DNA from: Sporobacter sp942492735
Lineage (GTDB): Bacteria; Bacillota; Clostridia; Oscillospirales; Oscillospiraceae
Direction of reading: 5' to 3'
Length of the DNA stretch: 64,000 bases
Assembly (NCBI GenBank): GCA_942492735.1
Contig: OW818648.1
Location: forward strand, 1,736,001-1,800,000
Shown here: one piece after another, positions 52,537 through 60,951 of the stretch
How the letters are laid out: the number at the start of each line of letters is the position of its first letter
Position numbering within the stretch: the first letter of the stretch is position 1
Translations under genes and position numbers: made by a program
Notes under the pieces: model-generated
Seen by the model: only the letters and a program-made list of their open reading frames with translations
Told to the model about the DNA's origin: nothing
Databases searched by the model: none

Positions 52537-52947
52537 ATGGCGCTCGGAGAGATGAACTTTTTTATATGGAAAAGTAAGTCGCAGCTGAAAGAAGAGCAGG
52601 ACAATTATGAACAGTGGGCATTTCCATTTGGTCAACCTCAAAGGGAGAAACTCGTAAAGCTGATGCTGGAAGTTTTCCCGAAAGAAAATGAAGCAACGGT
52701 ACTCATTCCATTTTTGACATGCAAAGAGCTCTATATGAAGCTATGCAAAACGCCTGATCTTGCCGATTTCGCCATTGGAAAAATGCTTACAGAGGTTAAG
52801 AAATATAAAAGAATTATCAGAAAAAATGAAATGCCGACATACGTTGCGCTTGTTGTGGCCGATTCCAGGATCAACGAGAAGATCGAGTATCCGACGGCTG
52901 ATCAGATAAAAGCCATGGCGGCAGGATTTTTGGTTACGAAAACCTGA
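52537..52947 (+). CDS. Conserved hypothetical protein, unknown function
   Basis: 136 residues, no membrane helix or signal peptide. The sequence has an aromatic, Gln/Glu-rich start (MNFFIWKSKSQLKEEQDNYE, then WAFPFGQPQREKLVKLMLEV) and a mixed alpha/beta remainder. I recognise no catalytic motif or domain. A good AAGGGGG site lies 7 bases before the ATG and a terminator follows, so it is a real single-gene unit. It converges on fakA. Confidence 0.72.
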   Translation: MALGEMNFFIWKSKSQLKEEQDNYEQWAFPFGQPQREKLVKLMLEVFPKENEATVLIPFLTCKELYMKLCKTPDLADFAIGKMLTEVKKYKRIIRKNEMPTYVALVVADSRINEKIEYPTADQIKAMAAGFLVTKT

Positions 52948-52960
52948 CATAGAGCCGATT

Positions 52961-52998
52961 ATAAAAGCCCGCCGATTTTCAATCAGGCGGGCTTTATT
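52961..52998. terminator. Bidirectional terminator between convergent genes
   Basis: AAAGCCCGCC / GGCGGGCTTT, 10 base pairs with an inner GATT/AATC pairing and T-rich tail (TTTATTTAGG). It serves the gene at 52537 and, on the minus strand, fakA. Confidence 0.88.
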
Positions 52999-53012
52999 TA
53001 GGTTTATTCAGT

Positions 53013-54725
53013 TTACTCAGCTGATATAAGGAAATAATAAACCGGTTGTCCGCCGTAAACGATAGAGGCTTCGGCGTTCGGAATAGCGTCTGTCAGCCTT
53101 TCGAGTACGGTGTTCGTTGTGTTTTCATCAACGTCCTCGCCCGAAAAAACAGTGATGAACTCCGGTGAAAACTTGGAGAGGCGAGAAGCGACAGCATCCA
53201 CAAGCATGATGGTATCCTTACCGGTAGCGACAAGCGTGTCTTCGAGAAGCGCGAGGTAATCACCGGCTTTAATCGAATGCCCGTCATACTCCGAGTCGCG
53301 AGCGGCATATGTGATCTGCGCTGTATGGACTCGGCGGACCGCCTCCGTCATAAGCTCTGTGTTTTCCTCGACTGTCGCTACGGCGTCAAGGGCAATCATC
53401 GCAGATATGCCTTGCGGCATTGATTTTGACGGGATGACAATAACCTTTTTTTCGGTCAGGGGGATACACTGCTGAGCAGCCATAATGATATTTTTATTAT
53501 TTGGCAGCACAAATACCGCTTCGGCGGCAGTCGCCTCTATCTTTGTTAAAATGTCGTCGGTCGATGGGTTCATTGTTTGACCGCCGATGATTATTTGGTC
53601 GACACCCAAATCACGGAAGACATTGCACATGCCGTCGCCGGCACAAACCGCAACAACGCCGAATTTTTTTACTTCCTGATTGGTCATGTCCGGCATACTC
53701 GCGGGGGACTCAAGTGTTTCCGCTTTGTGATTCTGAGCAATATCGGCTGACTTCGCATTTTGCTCATTCTGGCGCTCGACAACTTTTCCGGTATGCTGTT
53801 CCTTCATATTCTCCACTTTTATTGTAAGCAGCGCCCCATAGGTGAGTGCCTCGGTGATGATGACGCCCGGCTCATTGGAGTGAACATGCACCTTGATGAT
53901 TTCGTCATCGTCGACGACAACGATACTGTCTCCGCGCATATCAAGAAAGTCACGCAGGTGATTGACATCTTTTTCATTCTTCCTGTTGACGATGAATTCC
54001 GTACAGTACGTGAACTTAATATCCTTTGTATCAAAGTCTGAAAAATCGGCCTTTTCCCTGCCATCGTAAGACATACCGTCATCCTCGGCATCCGCGCTTC
54101 GGTCTAGTTTCTCGCCTTTGAGGGCTTTCAGCATTCCTTCGAGAATATATAAATACCCCTTTCCACCTGCGTCGACGACGCCGGCCTTCTTCAAAACGGG
54201 GTTTTGATTGATCGTATTAGCGAGCGCTTCATACCCGACTTTAATCGCGTTTTCCAAAACGGTTTCGATGTCGCTGACTCTTTCGGATTCCGTTACGGCA
54301 GCGCTGGCAGCCAAGCGCGATACGGTCAGAATTGTTCCTTCAGACGGTTTCATAACAGCTTTATATGCTGAATCAACGCCAAAGGTGATGGCACAGGCAA
54401 AGTCGTTAGCGTCTGCCGTGTCCATATCCTTTAAATGGCGCGCGATTCCACGGAATAAGAGGGATAGGATCACACCCGAATTGCCTCTGGCACCGCGCAG
54501 GAGTGCACTGGCCGTAATTTCTGCCGCTCTTCCTATTGTTCCGGGTGCTGAATCAGCGAGCGCCGTAGCACCGGCGCCCATAGTCAGGCTCATATTTGTA
54601 CCCGTATCACCGTCGGGAACGGGAAAAACATTCAGTTCGTTGATTTCGCCCTTGTGATTATCGATGGCAATTGCGCCATTCATAATCATCGTTTTAAATA
54701 AGGCACCGGTAATCTGATGTGTCAA
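53013..54725 (-). CDS. fakA: Fatty acid kinase FakA (DhaL-type, YloV)
   Basis: 570 residues from a TTG at 54725 (GAGGGGG 7 bases upstream). The DhaL ATP-binding domain is clear: NELNVFPVPDGDTGTNMSLT with its Asp triad, and ALLRGARGNSGVILSLLFRG. The C-terminal part has VVAVCAGDGMCNVFRDLGVD and VLPNNKNIIMAAQQ, typical of FakA/YloV. FakA phosphorylates fatty acids delivered by a FakB (DegV-type) protein, not seen here. It is coupled to the upstream asp23 gene, as in yloU-yloV of B. subtilis. Confidence 0.93.
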   Translation of the reverse strand: MTHQITGALFKTMIMNGAIAIDNHKGEINELNVFPVPDGDTGTNMSLTMGAGATALADSAPGTIGRAAEITASALLRGARGNSGVILSLLFRGIARHLKDMDTADANDFACAITFGVDSAYKAVMKPSEGTILTVSRLAASAAVTESERVSDIETVLENAIKVGYEALANTINQNPVLKKAGVVDAGGKGYLYILEGMLKALKGEKLDRSADAEDDGMSYDGREKADFSDFDTKDIKFTYCTEFIVNRKNEKDVNHLRDFLDMRGDSIVVVDDDEIIKVHVHSNEPGVIITEALTYGALLTIKVENMKEQHTGKVVERQNEQNAKSADIAQNHKAETLESPASMPDMTNQEVKKFGVVAVCAGDGMCNVFRDLGVDQIIIGGQTMNPSTDDILTKIEATAAEAVFVLPNNKNIIMAAQQCIPLTEKKVIVIPSKSMPQGISAMIALDAVATVEENTELMTEAVRRVHTAQITYAARDSEYDGHSIKAGDYLALLEDTLVATGKDTIMLVDAVASRLSKFSPEFITVFSGEDVDENTTNTVLERLTDAIPNAEASIVYGGQPVYYFLISAE

Positions 54726-54741
54726 ACAGCTTCCCCCTCGC

Positions 54742-55095
54742 TCAACCAATAATCATCGAGTCAACGAAGACATCGACGCTCTTTATCACGACGCCGGTAG
54801 CCAAAGCCACCTTATAGCGAACTTCTTCAATAATGCTGCTGCAGAGTACAGGAATATTGACACCCTGGTCGACGGCAATGTGAAGCTCTATTGAAATGGT
54901 GCCATTATCATTATATGTGATATGGACGCCCTTGCCCATAGACTCTCGTTTTAATAAATGCACGAGACCGTCCGTCACGGATCGCACCGTCATTCCCTTA
55001 ACTCCGAAACAATTTGTCGCGGCAATACCGGTAAGAACCGTGAATACGTCACTGGCGATGCGAATAAATCCCTGCTCCGTCTGAACCGTTACCAT
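54742..55095 (-). CDS. Asp23/Gls24 family envelope protein (YloU)
   Basis: 117 residues from the ATG at 55095 (GGAGA 7 bases upstream). GFIRIASDVFTVLTGIAATN, then CFGVKGM and VPVLCSSIIEEVRYKVALAT-like pattern match the Asp23 family. These proteins are linked to the membrane and envelope stress. It lies 16 bases before fakA, the conserved pairing in Firmicutes. A sigma-A-like promoter may lie upstream (TTGACC at 55209-55204). Confidence 0.9.
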   Translation of the reverse strand: MVTVQTEQGFIRIASDVFTVLTGIAATNCFGVKGMTVRSVTDGLVHLLKRESMGKGVHITYNDNGTISIELHIAVDQGVNIPVLCSSIIEEVRYKVALATGVVIKSVDVFVDSMIIG

Positions 55096-55531
55096 AAATC
55101 CATCTCCGTTCTGTGTAAGATGATGCATGTTGTACAACGATCACGTCGTTACGTTTACATCGAAACGTTCGCGAATACAGCTAATATATTATATTACAAT
55201 GTCGGTCAAACTACAAGCATTAATAAAATGACGAGCTTAGTCTCGGCAAAGAAAGCATATTCCCGCGCTGATAAATCTCTTTCTATTGCAGGGAATTTTC
55301 AAAACTGTTTATTCTTATGTTAACATAAATGGGGATGTGGTCGTATTTGTATAGAGCGCCCGTCATTTACCCGAATAAGTTTGTATATATAGCCAATCGG
55401 TTTCAATTGACGCTGATTCTTGCTTGTGCTAGAATAGCGTCACCTTGTGAATTTCGGCAGAATGGATTAACATGTATTATGTAAATCAACGGTTCGCAGG
55501 GATATTTTTGAACTAACGAGTGTGGCATCAT
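55096..55531. other. Divergent control region between asp23-fakA and ybaK
   Basis: 436 bases without a gene. On the minus strand, TTGACC (55209-55204) with TATTAG 17 bases away (55186-55181) is a possible asp23 promoter. On the plus strand a strong promoter for the YbaK gene lies at 55407-55435 (listed). An ACGTTT/AAACGT inverted repeat is present near 55151-55168. No RNA gene is recognised. Confidence 0.45.
55407..55435 (+). promoter_or_regulatory. Sigma-A promoter for the YbaK-type gene
   Basis: TTGACG, a 17-base spacer and TAGAAT: 5 of 6 matches in each hexamer with optimal spacing. The leader to the ATG at 55532 would be about 90 bases. Confidence 0.75.
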
Positions 55532-56017
55532 ATGTCGATTGAGATGGCAAGAGCTCATTTCCGCAGATTCGGTATTGAAGACAGGGTGTTGGAGTTCGAT
55601 GATTCCAGCGCAACAGTGGCCCTTGCGTCACGGGCTTTGCACGTGAGCTCGGCCAGAATATCAAAGACGCTGTCCTTTAAAACCGACAGAGGCTGCATGC
55701 TGATTATATGCGCGGGCGACGCGCGTATTGACAACCACAAATTTAAGGACCATTTTTATTTCAAGGCCAAGATGCTCTTGCCGGAAGAAGTAAACGAAAT
55801 GGTCGGACACCCGATTGGCGGTGTATGCCCGTTCGGGATCAAGGAAGGTATTTCCGTCTATCTTGATGAGTCGATGCTGCGCTTCGACACGGTTTATCCT
55901 GCAGCCGGAAGCAGCAACAGCGCTATAGAACTGACGATCGACGAGCTGTTCAAATACTCCAGAGCTAAAGGCTGGGTAGACGTTTGCTCGGTCCCCGAAG
56001 AAGCAGAAGCTGTGTAG
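55532..56017 (+). CDS. YbaK/EbsC family aminoacyl-tRNA deacylase
   Basis: 161 residues from the ATG at 55532 (a GTG at 55520 is in frame). The YbaK fold is shown by FGIEDRVLEFDDSSATVALA, the conserved SFKTDRGCMLIICAGDARID and the motif MVGHPIGGVCPFGIKEGISV with its G-H-x-x-G-G-V-x-P-F-G core. Family members remove wrongly attached amino acids (for example Cys from tRNA-Pro). The shorter EbsC-type version is common in Firmicutes. It ends 20 bases before a terminator; a tRNA gene follows. Confidence 0.92.
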   Translation: MSIEMARAHFRRFGIEDRVLEFDDSSATVALASRALHVSSARISKTLSFKTDRGCMLIICAGDARIDNHKFKDHFYFKAKMLLPEEVNEMVGHPIGGVCPFGIKEGISVYLDESMLRFDTVYPAAGSSNSAIELTIDELFKYSRAKGWVDVCSVPEEAEAV

Positions 56018-56034
56018 CTCGAATAAACAATGAA

Positions 56035-56062
56035 TCGCCGGGAATTTCACGGCGGTTTTTTA
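56035..56062 (+). terminator. Intrinsic terminator after the YbaK-type gene
   Basis: CGCCG / CGGCG stem (56036-56040, 56050-56054) with a 9-base loop and GTTTTTTA. The stem is short, but position and T tract are good. Confidence 0.7.
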
Positions 56063-56160
56063 TCTGGAAGTGATGCGGCTCTTGCAGTGTAATTTTTGCA
56101 CATCGTCTTGACAACGAGCCCCCTTTGTGTTAACATGACACACGCGCCACAATAGAATAT

Positions 56161-56233
56161 GGGGGTGTAGCTCAGCTGGGAGAGCGCCTGACTGGCAGTC
56201 AGGAGGTCAACGGTTCGATCCCGTCCATCTCCA
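56161..56233 (+). tRNA. tRNA-Ala (anticodon GGC)
   Basis: A full cloverleaf of 73 bases without encoded CCA: acceptor GGGGGTG/CATCTCC with the alanine identity pair G3-U70, D arm GCTC/GAGC, anticodon arm CCTGA-CTGGCAG-TCAGG with anticodon GGC at 56194-56196, and T arm AACGG-TTCGATC-CCGTC (outermost pair is A-C). It reads GCC and GCU alanine codons. Confidence 0.95.
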
Positions 56234-56234
56234 C

Positions 56235-56279
56235 TTGAAAAAAGACTAATTTGTCTATGACAAATTAGTCTTTTTTCAA
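56235..56279 (+). terminator. Long terminator hairpin after the tRNA
   Basis: A perfect 21-base-pair stem from 56235-56255 to 56259-56279 with a 3-base loop, ending in TTTTTT followed by CAA. It starts two bases after the tRNA. Confidence 0.88.
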
Positions 56280-56280
56280 T

Positions 56281-56454
56281 GAAATTTGCCCTGCGGGCAA
56301 GTGAAATGGTGCTTCGCACCGAGAAATACGCTGCACGTATGAAATGTGCTGAGGCACATAAGGGCGAATTTTATTTCATATCATGCTTGACGGTACATTT
56401 CATATACACCCTCAGGTGAATATTTCATATCGGCGAAGCCGATATTTCATTCGC
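56281..56454 (+). repeat. Structured array of small hairpins with GAAAT/ATTTC spacers
   Basis: The array has two mirrored halves. In the first, four short hairpins (TTGCCC-TGC-GGGCAA, GGTGC-TTC-GCACC, ATACG-CTGCA-CGTAT, TGTGC-TGAG-GCACA) are separated by GAAAT. After the spacer AAGGGCGAATTTT the second half carries hairpins (for example CACC-CTCA-GGTG and ATCGGC-GAA-GCCGAT) separated by ATTTCATA. GCGAAT and ATTCGC close the second half. This makes one large inverted repeat studded with small hairpins. It lies just upstream of a broken four-helix-bundle gene. No coding function is seen. Confidence 0.75.
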
Positions 56455-56531
56455 AACATTCCATGTTTTGTTAAGTATGTTGATTAATGTAATTGCCGGC
56501 GTTATACTAATATTAGAAAGGCGGTGCGGGA

Positions 56532-56817
56532 ATGGCTGATAATAAGCTTGTGGATATATCGATGGACTTTCAATAAAAATACTGGATTTATGCGATACAA
56601 TTAAAGGGCATTACTCCCTGGTTAATCAGCTTGAACGTGCTGCAACTTCCATTGGTGCGAACATCCATGAGGCCAATTACGCGCATGGAAAGCCAGATTT
56701 CATCGCGAAGCTTCAAATCTCTCTCAAGAATGTTATGAATCAGAATATTGGCTTGAATTATTCAAAAAAGCGGATGTTATTTCTAATGATAAATGCACTC
56801 CTCTCAAAGACTCCTGA
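56532..56817 (+). pseudogene. Four-helix-bundle (23S rRNA IVS/S23 type) protein, two frameshifts
   Basis: Translation starts MADNKLVDISMDF and stops after 14 codons, but the family sequence continues in the next frame (IKILDLCDTIKGHYSLVNQL, then ERAATSIGANIHEANYAHGK and PDFIAKLQISLK) and, after another one-base loss near 56730, in the third frame (ECYESEYWLELFKKADVISN). Each break fits loss of a single base. A stop at 56815 then truncates the C-terminus. The intact family forms a small four-helix bundle found with 23S rRNA intervening sequences and related to the Avd proteins of diversity-generating retroelements. Here it is almost certainly inactive. AAAGGCGGTG precedes the ATG. Confidence 0.85.
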
Positions 56818-56910
56818 AGCAAAAGCTATGTTGGAGAAAAGACAACTACCAGACTTTTAATGCTACTATAATTACGAAAAATGGCTAAAAAATAATTTGA
56901 GGGGGCTAAT

Positions 56911-57984
56911 ATGTCGTTTTATAGACACTACGAGAATTCGATTAATTTTTTGTTGGAAAAAGGAAACACTACAGTTCGATATAGAACATTGTCGGAACTA
57001 TGTGATACTCATGATAAATTAGAATTAGAACCTATTAGACGGGAAATAGCCGAGTCAGAGAGAGCGAATCAGGTAATCGATTACCTGAAAAACACAAAAT
57101 CATTTCACGGAGGCCCAATTACATCCGCAGAAAATTCATTAAACATTCTGGTGGACATGGGCATTCAATACGGCTGCGGGTTTGACAAATTTAATAAAGT
57201 AATAGAACAGATTGCAAATGAGGTGCAAAATAATCATTATTTTGAAGATGATCATGTATTTCGCATTTTCTTTAAAATTAATATGGTTCCGTTTCTTTAC
57301 CGTGCCGGTTTTAAATCAAGCTGGGTTAAAGATTTTATTCTGTCCAGAATCAATTTAATACATAGTTTTGTATTACAACGAAATTATGATATATATGATG
57401 ATATTAAGAAATATAAATCTATACCGTCTGCCTTTAAAGGTCGCCCGATCATTAAGCCGGAACTGTATGCAAATGGAGACATTCAATTCCCCTTAGAATA
57501 TGATTTCCACGGCTTTGCTGCAATTTGGCCAGATTTGGATAACGAATATAAGCAGAAAGTGAATGAAATTGTAGAATATATTCTAGATGATAAATTTCAA
57601 TCCGTAGTAAATGGATATGGAATTTTGCTTAATAAAAATCATTCATATCTTGCTATGGGTTGGGATCCTAAGCCTACGAATTTGTCTGAGGAAATCACTT
57701 ATAACCCTCTGCTTCTGAAGCTTTGCCAACTTGCGCATTTTCCAAGTGCTGTTAATTCGACTTGGTTCAAAAAAGCTATAGAAAAAATTAATCAATATGC
57801 TGATCAAGATAATATTTACAAATTCCCAAAAGAATATCTCACTGAAAAAGATTCTATATGGATATTAGGAAACCATATGGGACTTGGCGAAAACAGACAG
57901 CAAAAACATGCCTTATTGGTTGAAGGTACTTTTAGAGCACTTAAAATACATAAGCTTATTGATGATAGCAATATGGGCAGATAG
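56911..57984 (+). CDS. Protein of unknown function, AT-rich and probably acquired
   Basis: 357 residues with AATTTGAGGGGG before the ATG. No signal peptide, membrane helix or known catalytic motif is visible. The sequence is rich in helices and aromatic residues (NYDIYDDIKKYKSIPSAFKG; LEYDFHGFAAIWPDLDNEYK; GWDPKPTNLSEEITYNPLLL); the spacing of helical repeats faintly recalls alpha/alpha-barrel or prenyltransferase-like folds, but this is not firm. Base composition is clearly more AT-rich than in the flagellar operon and codon use differs, and the gene sits beside a pseudogene and hairpin array, so horizontal transfer is likely. Confidence 0.75.
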   Translation: MSFYRHYENSINFLLEKGNTTVRYRTLSELCDTHDKLELEPIRREIAESERANQVIDYLKNTKSFHGGPITSAENSLNILVDMGIQYGCGFDKFNKVIEQIANEVQNNHYFEDDHVFRIFFKINMVPFLYRAGFKSSWVKDFILSRINLIHSFVLQRNYDIYDDIKKYKSIPSAFKGRPIIKPELYANGDIQFPLEYDFHGFAAIWPDLDNEYKQKVNEIVEYILDDKFQSVVNGYGILLNKNHSYLAMGWDPKPTNLSEEITYNPLLLKLCQLAHFPSAVNSTWFKKAIEKINQYADQDNIYKFPKEYLTEKDSIWILGNHMGLGENRQQKHALLVEGTFRALKIHKLIDDSNMGR

Positions 57985-58086
57985 AATTTACATCGTTCTA
58001 TTAAAGGCATGGTAAAAGGAATGAATTACTAAAGTGCTTTATATTAATGTAAATGAGACGTCCCCCCTGTGCTTTCAAAAAATTCC

Positions 58087-58144
58087 TTTACAAATACAAC
58101 CAGAGGTTGTACAATGAGCGCATAAAATACAACCAGAGGTTGTA
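58087..58144 (+). promoter_or_regulatory. Promoter with two palindromic operators for the XRE-S24 operon
   Basis: TTTACA (58087-58092), a 17-base spacer and TACAAT (58110-58115) form a sigma-A promoter. Two identical 17-base palindromes TACAACC-AGA-GGTTGTA lie at 58095-58111, filling the spacer, and at 58128-58144, just past the expected start point; their centres are 33 bases apart, about three helical turns. The repressor encoded next is the obvious ligand. Confidence 0.85.
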
Positions 58145-58166
58145 TTATTGATGTAAGGTGAAAATA

Positions 58167-58763
58167 ATGCTGTCAAAAAAGCTGAAACAGCTGCGAAAAG
58201 AATATATGCTCACACAAGTGGAGCTTGCACACCGGTTTGGCGTGACGCAGCAGGCAATTGCGAAATGGGAAGCGGGGCGCGCGCTGCCGGAGCCGGAGAC
58301 AATTTCCCGCATTGCTGGATTTTTCGGCGTGACGGCGGATCATCTGCTGGATATGACGGATACGTTTATCGCGGTGGGACCGGTTTCAAACGTACGGATT
58401 ATCGGTGCCGTCAAGGCCGGGTATGACGCCTTCGCGCTTGAAGAGGATTTGGGCAGTGCGCCAGCCGCGGTGAAGGACGGGACGGCATACCGTTACCTGG
58501 TTGTCAAAGGCGATTCAATGGCCCCGTATATTCGAGAGGGTGATCTCGCCCTTGTCCGGCTCCAGCCAGACCTGCAAAACGGCGATCTCGGCGTTGTCAT
58601 CTACGGTGATAATGAGGCCACGCTGAAAAAATACTACTATTCGGATGGGGCGGTCACGCTTGTCCCGTTTAATGACGCGTACAAAGCCGTCACGCTCCGC
58701 GGGCGCGAATTGGAGCGGCTCATGATTTTCGGCAAGGTTGTGGAAACAAAGACGACGTGGTGA
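58167..58763 (+). CDS. LexA-like XRE-S24 repressor with self-cleavage domain
   Basis: 198 residues from the ATG at 58167 (AAGGTGA 6 bases upstream). Residues 5-60 form an XRE helix-turn-helix (LTQVELAHRFGVTQQAIAKW). The C-terminal S24 domain has the nucleophile Ser117 in VKGDSMAP and the general base Lys154 in EATLKKYY, 37 residues apart as in LexA, and a likely cleavage site Ala84-Gly85 in GAVKAGYD. Such repressors cut themselves when RecA-DNA filaments form. It should bind the two palindromes upstream, and is the first gene of an operon with the radical SAM and DUF4130 genes. Confidence 0.9.
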   Translation: MLSKKLKQLRKEYMLTQVELAHRFGVTQQAIAKWEAGRALPEPETISRIAGFFGVTADHLLDMTDTFIAVGPVSNVRIIGAVKAGYDAFALEEDLGSAPAAVKDGTAYRYLVVKGDSMAPYIREGDLALVRLQPDLQNGDLGVVIYGDNEATLKKYYYSDGAVTLVPFNDAYKAVTLRGRELERLMIFGKVVETKTTW

Positions 58764-58776
58764 CAGGAGAAAGTCG

Positions 58777-60096
58777 ATGGACTTAATGGAAAAACTGACG
58801 ATCCTGACCGACAGCGCCAAGTATGACGCGGCCTGCACCTCGTCCGGCGCGGACCGCCCCGGTAAAACAGTTGCGGCTGGGTGCTGTCACTCGTTTTCCG
58901 CCGACGGCAGGTGTATCAGCCTCTTAAAGGTGCTGATGACGAACAGTTGCATATACGACTGCAAGTACTGCGTGAACCGGGCGAGTAACGACTGCCGGCG
59001 GACAGCCTTCACGCCGGAGGAACTTGCAGAGCTGACGATTGAATTTTATAGGCGCAACTATATCGAGGGGCTCTTTCTGTCCAGCGGCGTTATCCGCAGC
59101 CCGGACTACACGATGGAACAAATGATCGGGGTGCTGCAGCGTCTGCGCTACCGCCACAATTTCTGGGGCTATATCCACGCGAAAACAATTCCCGGCGCGT
59201 CACAGGAGCTAGTGCACCGCCTGGGCCTCTTGGCCGACCGGCTCAGCATCAATGTGGAGCTGCCCAGCGAACAGAGTCTTAGCCTGCTGGCCCCGCATAA
59301 AAAGCGGGAAGCCATCTTTGCGCCAATGAAGCAGATTCGCCTGGAGGCCGAGCAGAACCGGCAGGAGCTTGTGGTTTACAAAAAGGCGCAGCGGTTTGCG
59401 CCCGCCGGGCAGGCCACGCAGATGATCATCGGCGCAAGTCCGGAGACGGATTATCAAATCATAACGCTCGCCGAGGCGATGTATGGCAAATATGCGCTCA
59501 GACGCGTCTATTACTCGGCGTATATACCTGCAGTGGAGGATGCACTCCTGCCCGCCCTTGATGTCAAGCCGCCGCTCCTGCGCGAGCACCGCATCTATCA
59601 GGCGGACTGGCTGATGCGCCAGTACGGCTTCGGAGCGGAGGAAATTCTGAGTCCCGAGACACCGAATTTTAACCCCTATCTTGACCCTAAATGCAATTGG
59701 GCGATCAATCATATGCAGCACTTCCCCGTCGATGTGAACACCGCGGCGCTTGAGGAGCTGCTCCGCATTCCAGGTATCGGACCGAGAAGCGCGCAGCGCA
59801 TCGTGACCGCGCGCCGAAACGGGCGGCTGGGGCTCGCGGAGCTCAAGAACATCGGCGTGGTCTTGAAACGGGCGCAGTATTTTATCAGAACCTCCGATGG
59901 GCTCGAAGGTATGCGACCGGACAGGGAGACGACCATCAGGGCGTTGATTGATCCGAGTGTCTATTCCTTCGGGATGGAACAGCTATCCCTATTTCAGGAT
60001 ACGCCGACTCTCAAGCCGCTGCCGACTGCCCGGGATGTGAAGTCCATGACCGAGGCAGTGGAGGAGACGGTATTATGCCTGGCGTCAAGTCTTTAG
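58777..60096 (+). CDS. Putative DNA modification/repair radical SAM protein (TIGR03916 type)
   Basis: 439 residues from the ATG at 58777 (GGAGAAA 6 bases upstream). The radical SAM motif is C58-x3-C62-x2-C65 (SCIYDCKYCVNR), preceded by GCCHSFSADGRC with further cysteines. The C-terminal third holds a helix-hairpin-helix DNA-binding motif (LEELLRIPGIGPRSAQRIVT). This architecture matches the family described as a putative DNA modification or repair radical SAM protein that is linked to a DUF4130/uracil-DNA-glycosylase-type partner. Its chemistry is not established. It overlaps the partner gene by 22 bases. Confidence 0.88.
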   Translation: MDLMEKLTILTDSAKYDAACTSSGADRPGKTVAAGCCHSFSADGRCISLLKVLMTNSCIYDCKYCVNRASNDCRRTAFTPEELAELTIEFYRRNYIEGLFLSSGVIRSPDYTMEQMIGVLQRLRYRHNFWGYIHAKTIPGASQELVHRLGLLADRLSINVELPSEQSLSLLAPHKKREAIFAPMKQIRLEAEQNRQELVVYKKAQRFAPAGQATQMIIGASPETDYQIITLAEAMYGKYALRRVYYSAYIPAVEDALLPALDVKPPLLREHRIYQADWLMRQYGFGAEEILSPETPNFNPYLDPKCNWAINHMQHFPVDVNTAALEELLRIPGIGPRSAQRIVTARRNGRLGLAELKNIGVVLKRAQYFIRTSDGLEGMRPDRETTIRALIDPSVYSFGMEQLSLFQDTPTLKPLPTARDVKSMTEAVEETVLCLASSL

Positions 60097-60908
60097 CTGT
60101 CCCCGCCGATGTTATTTATACCTACGACGGGAGCTTTGACGGCTTTTTATGCTGTATTTTTGATAGCGTTTATACCGGCGAGCTGCCAATTGATATCCTG
60201 AACGAGGACGCTGCGCCGCCGACGCTTTACGATGTGCGCACTATAGTGACCGATACGCTGAAGGCAGAGCGGGTGCGCGCCTCAATTCCTCTGAAGATAT
60301 CCGCCCGCGCCCTGGAGCTTGTGAAGACGGTATTTTGCAGCAGTCTCCCGCAGAAGGAGCTTCGGCTCCTGGAGTTCCTTTTACAGGGGTACCGGGAGGG
60401 TGGGAAGCTATGCTTCAAGCTGGGGGATGATGTAATGGCGCCGCTTTTAAACGCGGAAAAGCACCTTTTAAGCGAGGCACATCTCCTTCAGGGGTTTGTC
60501 CGCTTTGCCGATGTTGGCGGAGCGCTGGTCGCCGTGATCACACCGAAAAACTATATTCTGCCGTTTATTGCCCAACATTTCGTCCTTCGATATGATACGG
60601 AGAAGTTCATGATCTTCGATAAAACAAATAAAGCGGCGCTCGTTTATGAGGATGGTAAGGCCGAGATCCTGCAAATTGATCACGTGGAATTTCCTGAAAT
60701 TTCAGAAAGAGAGGCGCAGTACCAGGCGCTGTGGAAATTGTTTTATAACACCATCGCGATCGAGGGCAGGGAAAATTCGCGCTGCCGAATGACCCATATG
60801 CCCAAGAGATACTGGGAGAATATGCTGGAACTCAGCGATCTGGTCCGTCCGGCGTCGGACGGTCTGGAACCACGGCAACTGCCCGATACGGACAGCGCCT
60901 GCCATTGA
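60075..60908 (+). CDS. DUF4130 family DNA metabolism protein (TIGR03915 type)
   Basis: 277 residues; GGAGGAGA precedes the ATG, which lies inside the end of the radical SAM gene. The N-terminus (IYTYDGSFDGFLCCIFDSVY) and the segments RYDTEKFMIFDKTNKAALVY and MPKRYWENMLEL are typical of the DUF4130/TIGR03915 family. In other bacteria this domain is fused to a uracil-DNA-glycosylase-like domain; here no such domain is present, so it is the short form. With the radical SAM protein it forms a conserved pair presumed to act on DNA. The operon ends with a terminator. Confidence 0.86.
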   Translation: MPGVKSLAVPADVIYTYDGSFDGFLCCIFDSVYTGELPIDILNEDAAPPTLYDVRTIVTDTLKAERVRASIPLKISARALELVKTVFCSSLPQKELRLLEFLLQGYREGGKLCFKLGDDVMAPLLNAEKHLLSEAHLLQGFVRFADVGGALVAVITPKNYILPFIAQHFVLRYDTEKFMIFDKTNKAALVYEDGKAEILQIDHVEFPEISEREAQYQALWKLFYNTIAIEGRENSRCRMTHMPKRYWENMLELSDLVRPASDGLEPRQLPDTDSACH

Positions 60909-60951
60909 GAAGGAAATACCGTTTATACGGCTTGGGTACTATAAAATACAT

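Noticed and set aside
52741..52950. Minus-strand frame antisense to the gene at 52537
   Set aside because: No ribosome binding site and no recognisable protein; the plus-strand gene has both a strong start and a terminator.
56281..56454. CRISPR array
   Set aside because: The spacers between hairpins are a constant GAAAT/ATTTC, the hairpin sequences vary, and no cas genes are present.
56532..56817. Possible Avd gene of a diversity-generating retroelement
   Set aside because: The fold family is related, but there is no reverse transcriptase, template repeat or variable repeat nearby, and the gene is frameshifted twice.
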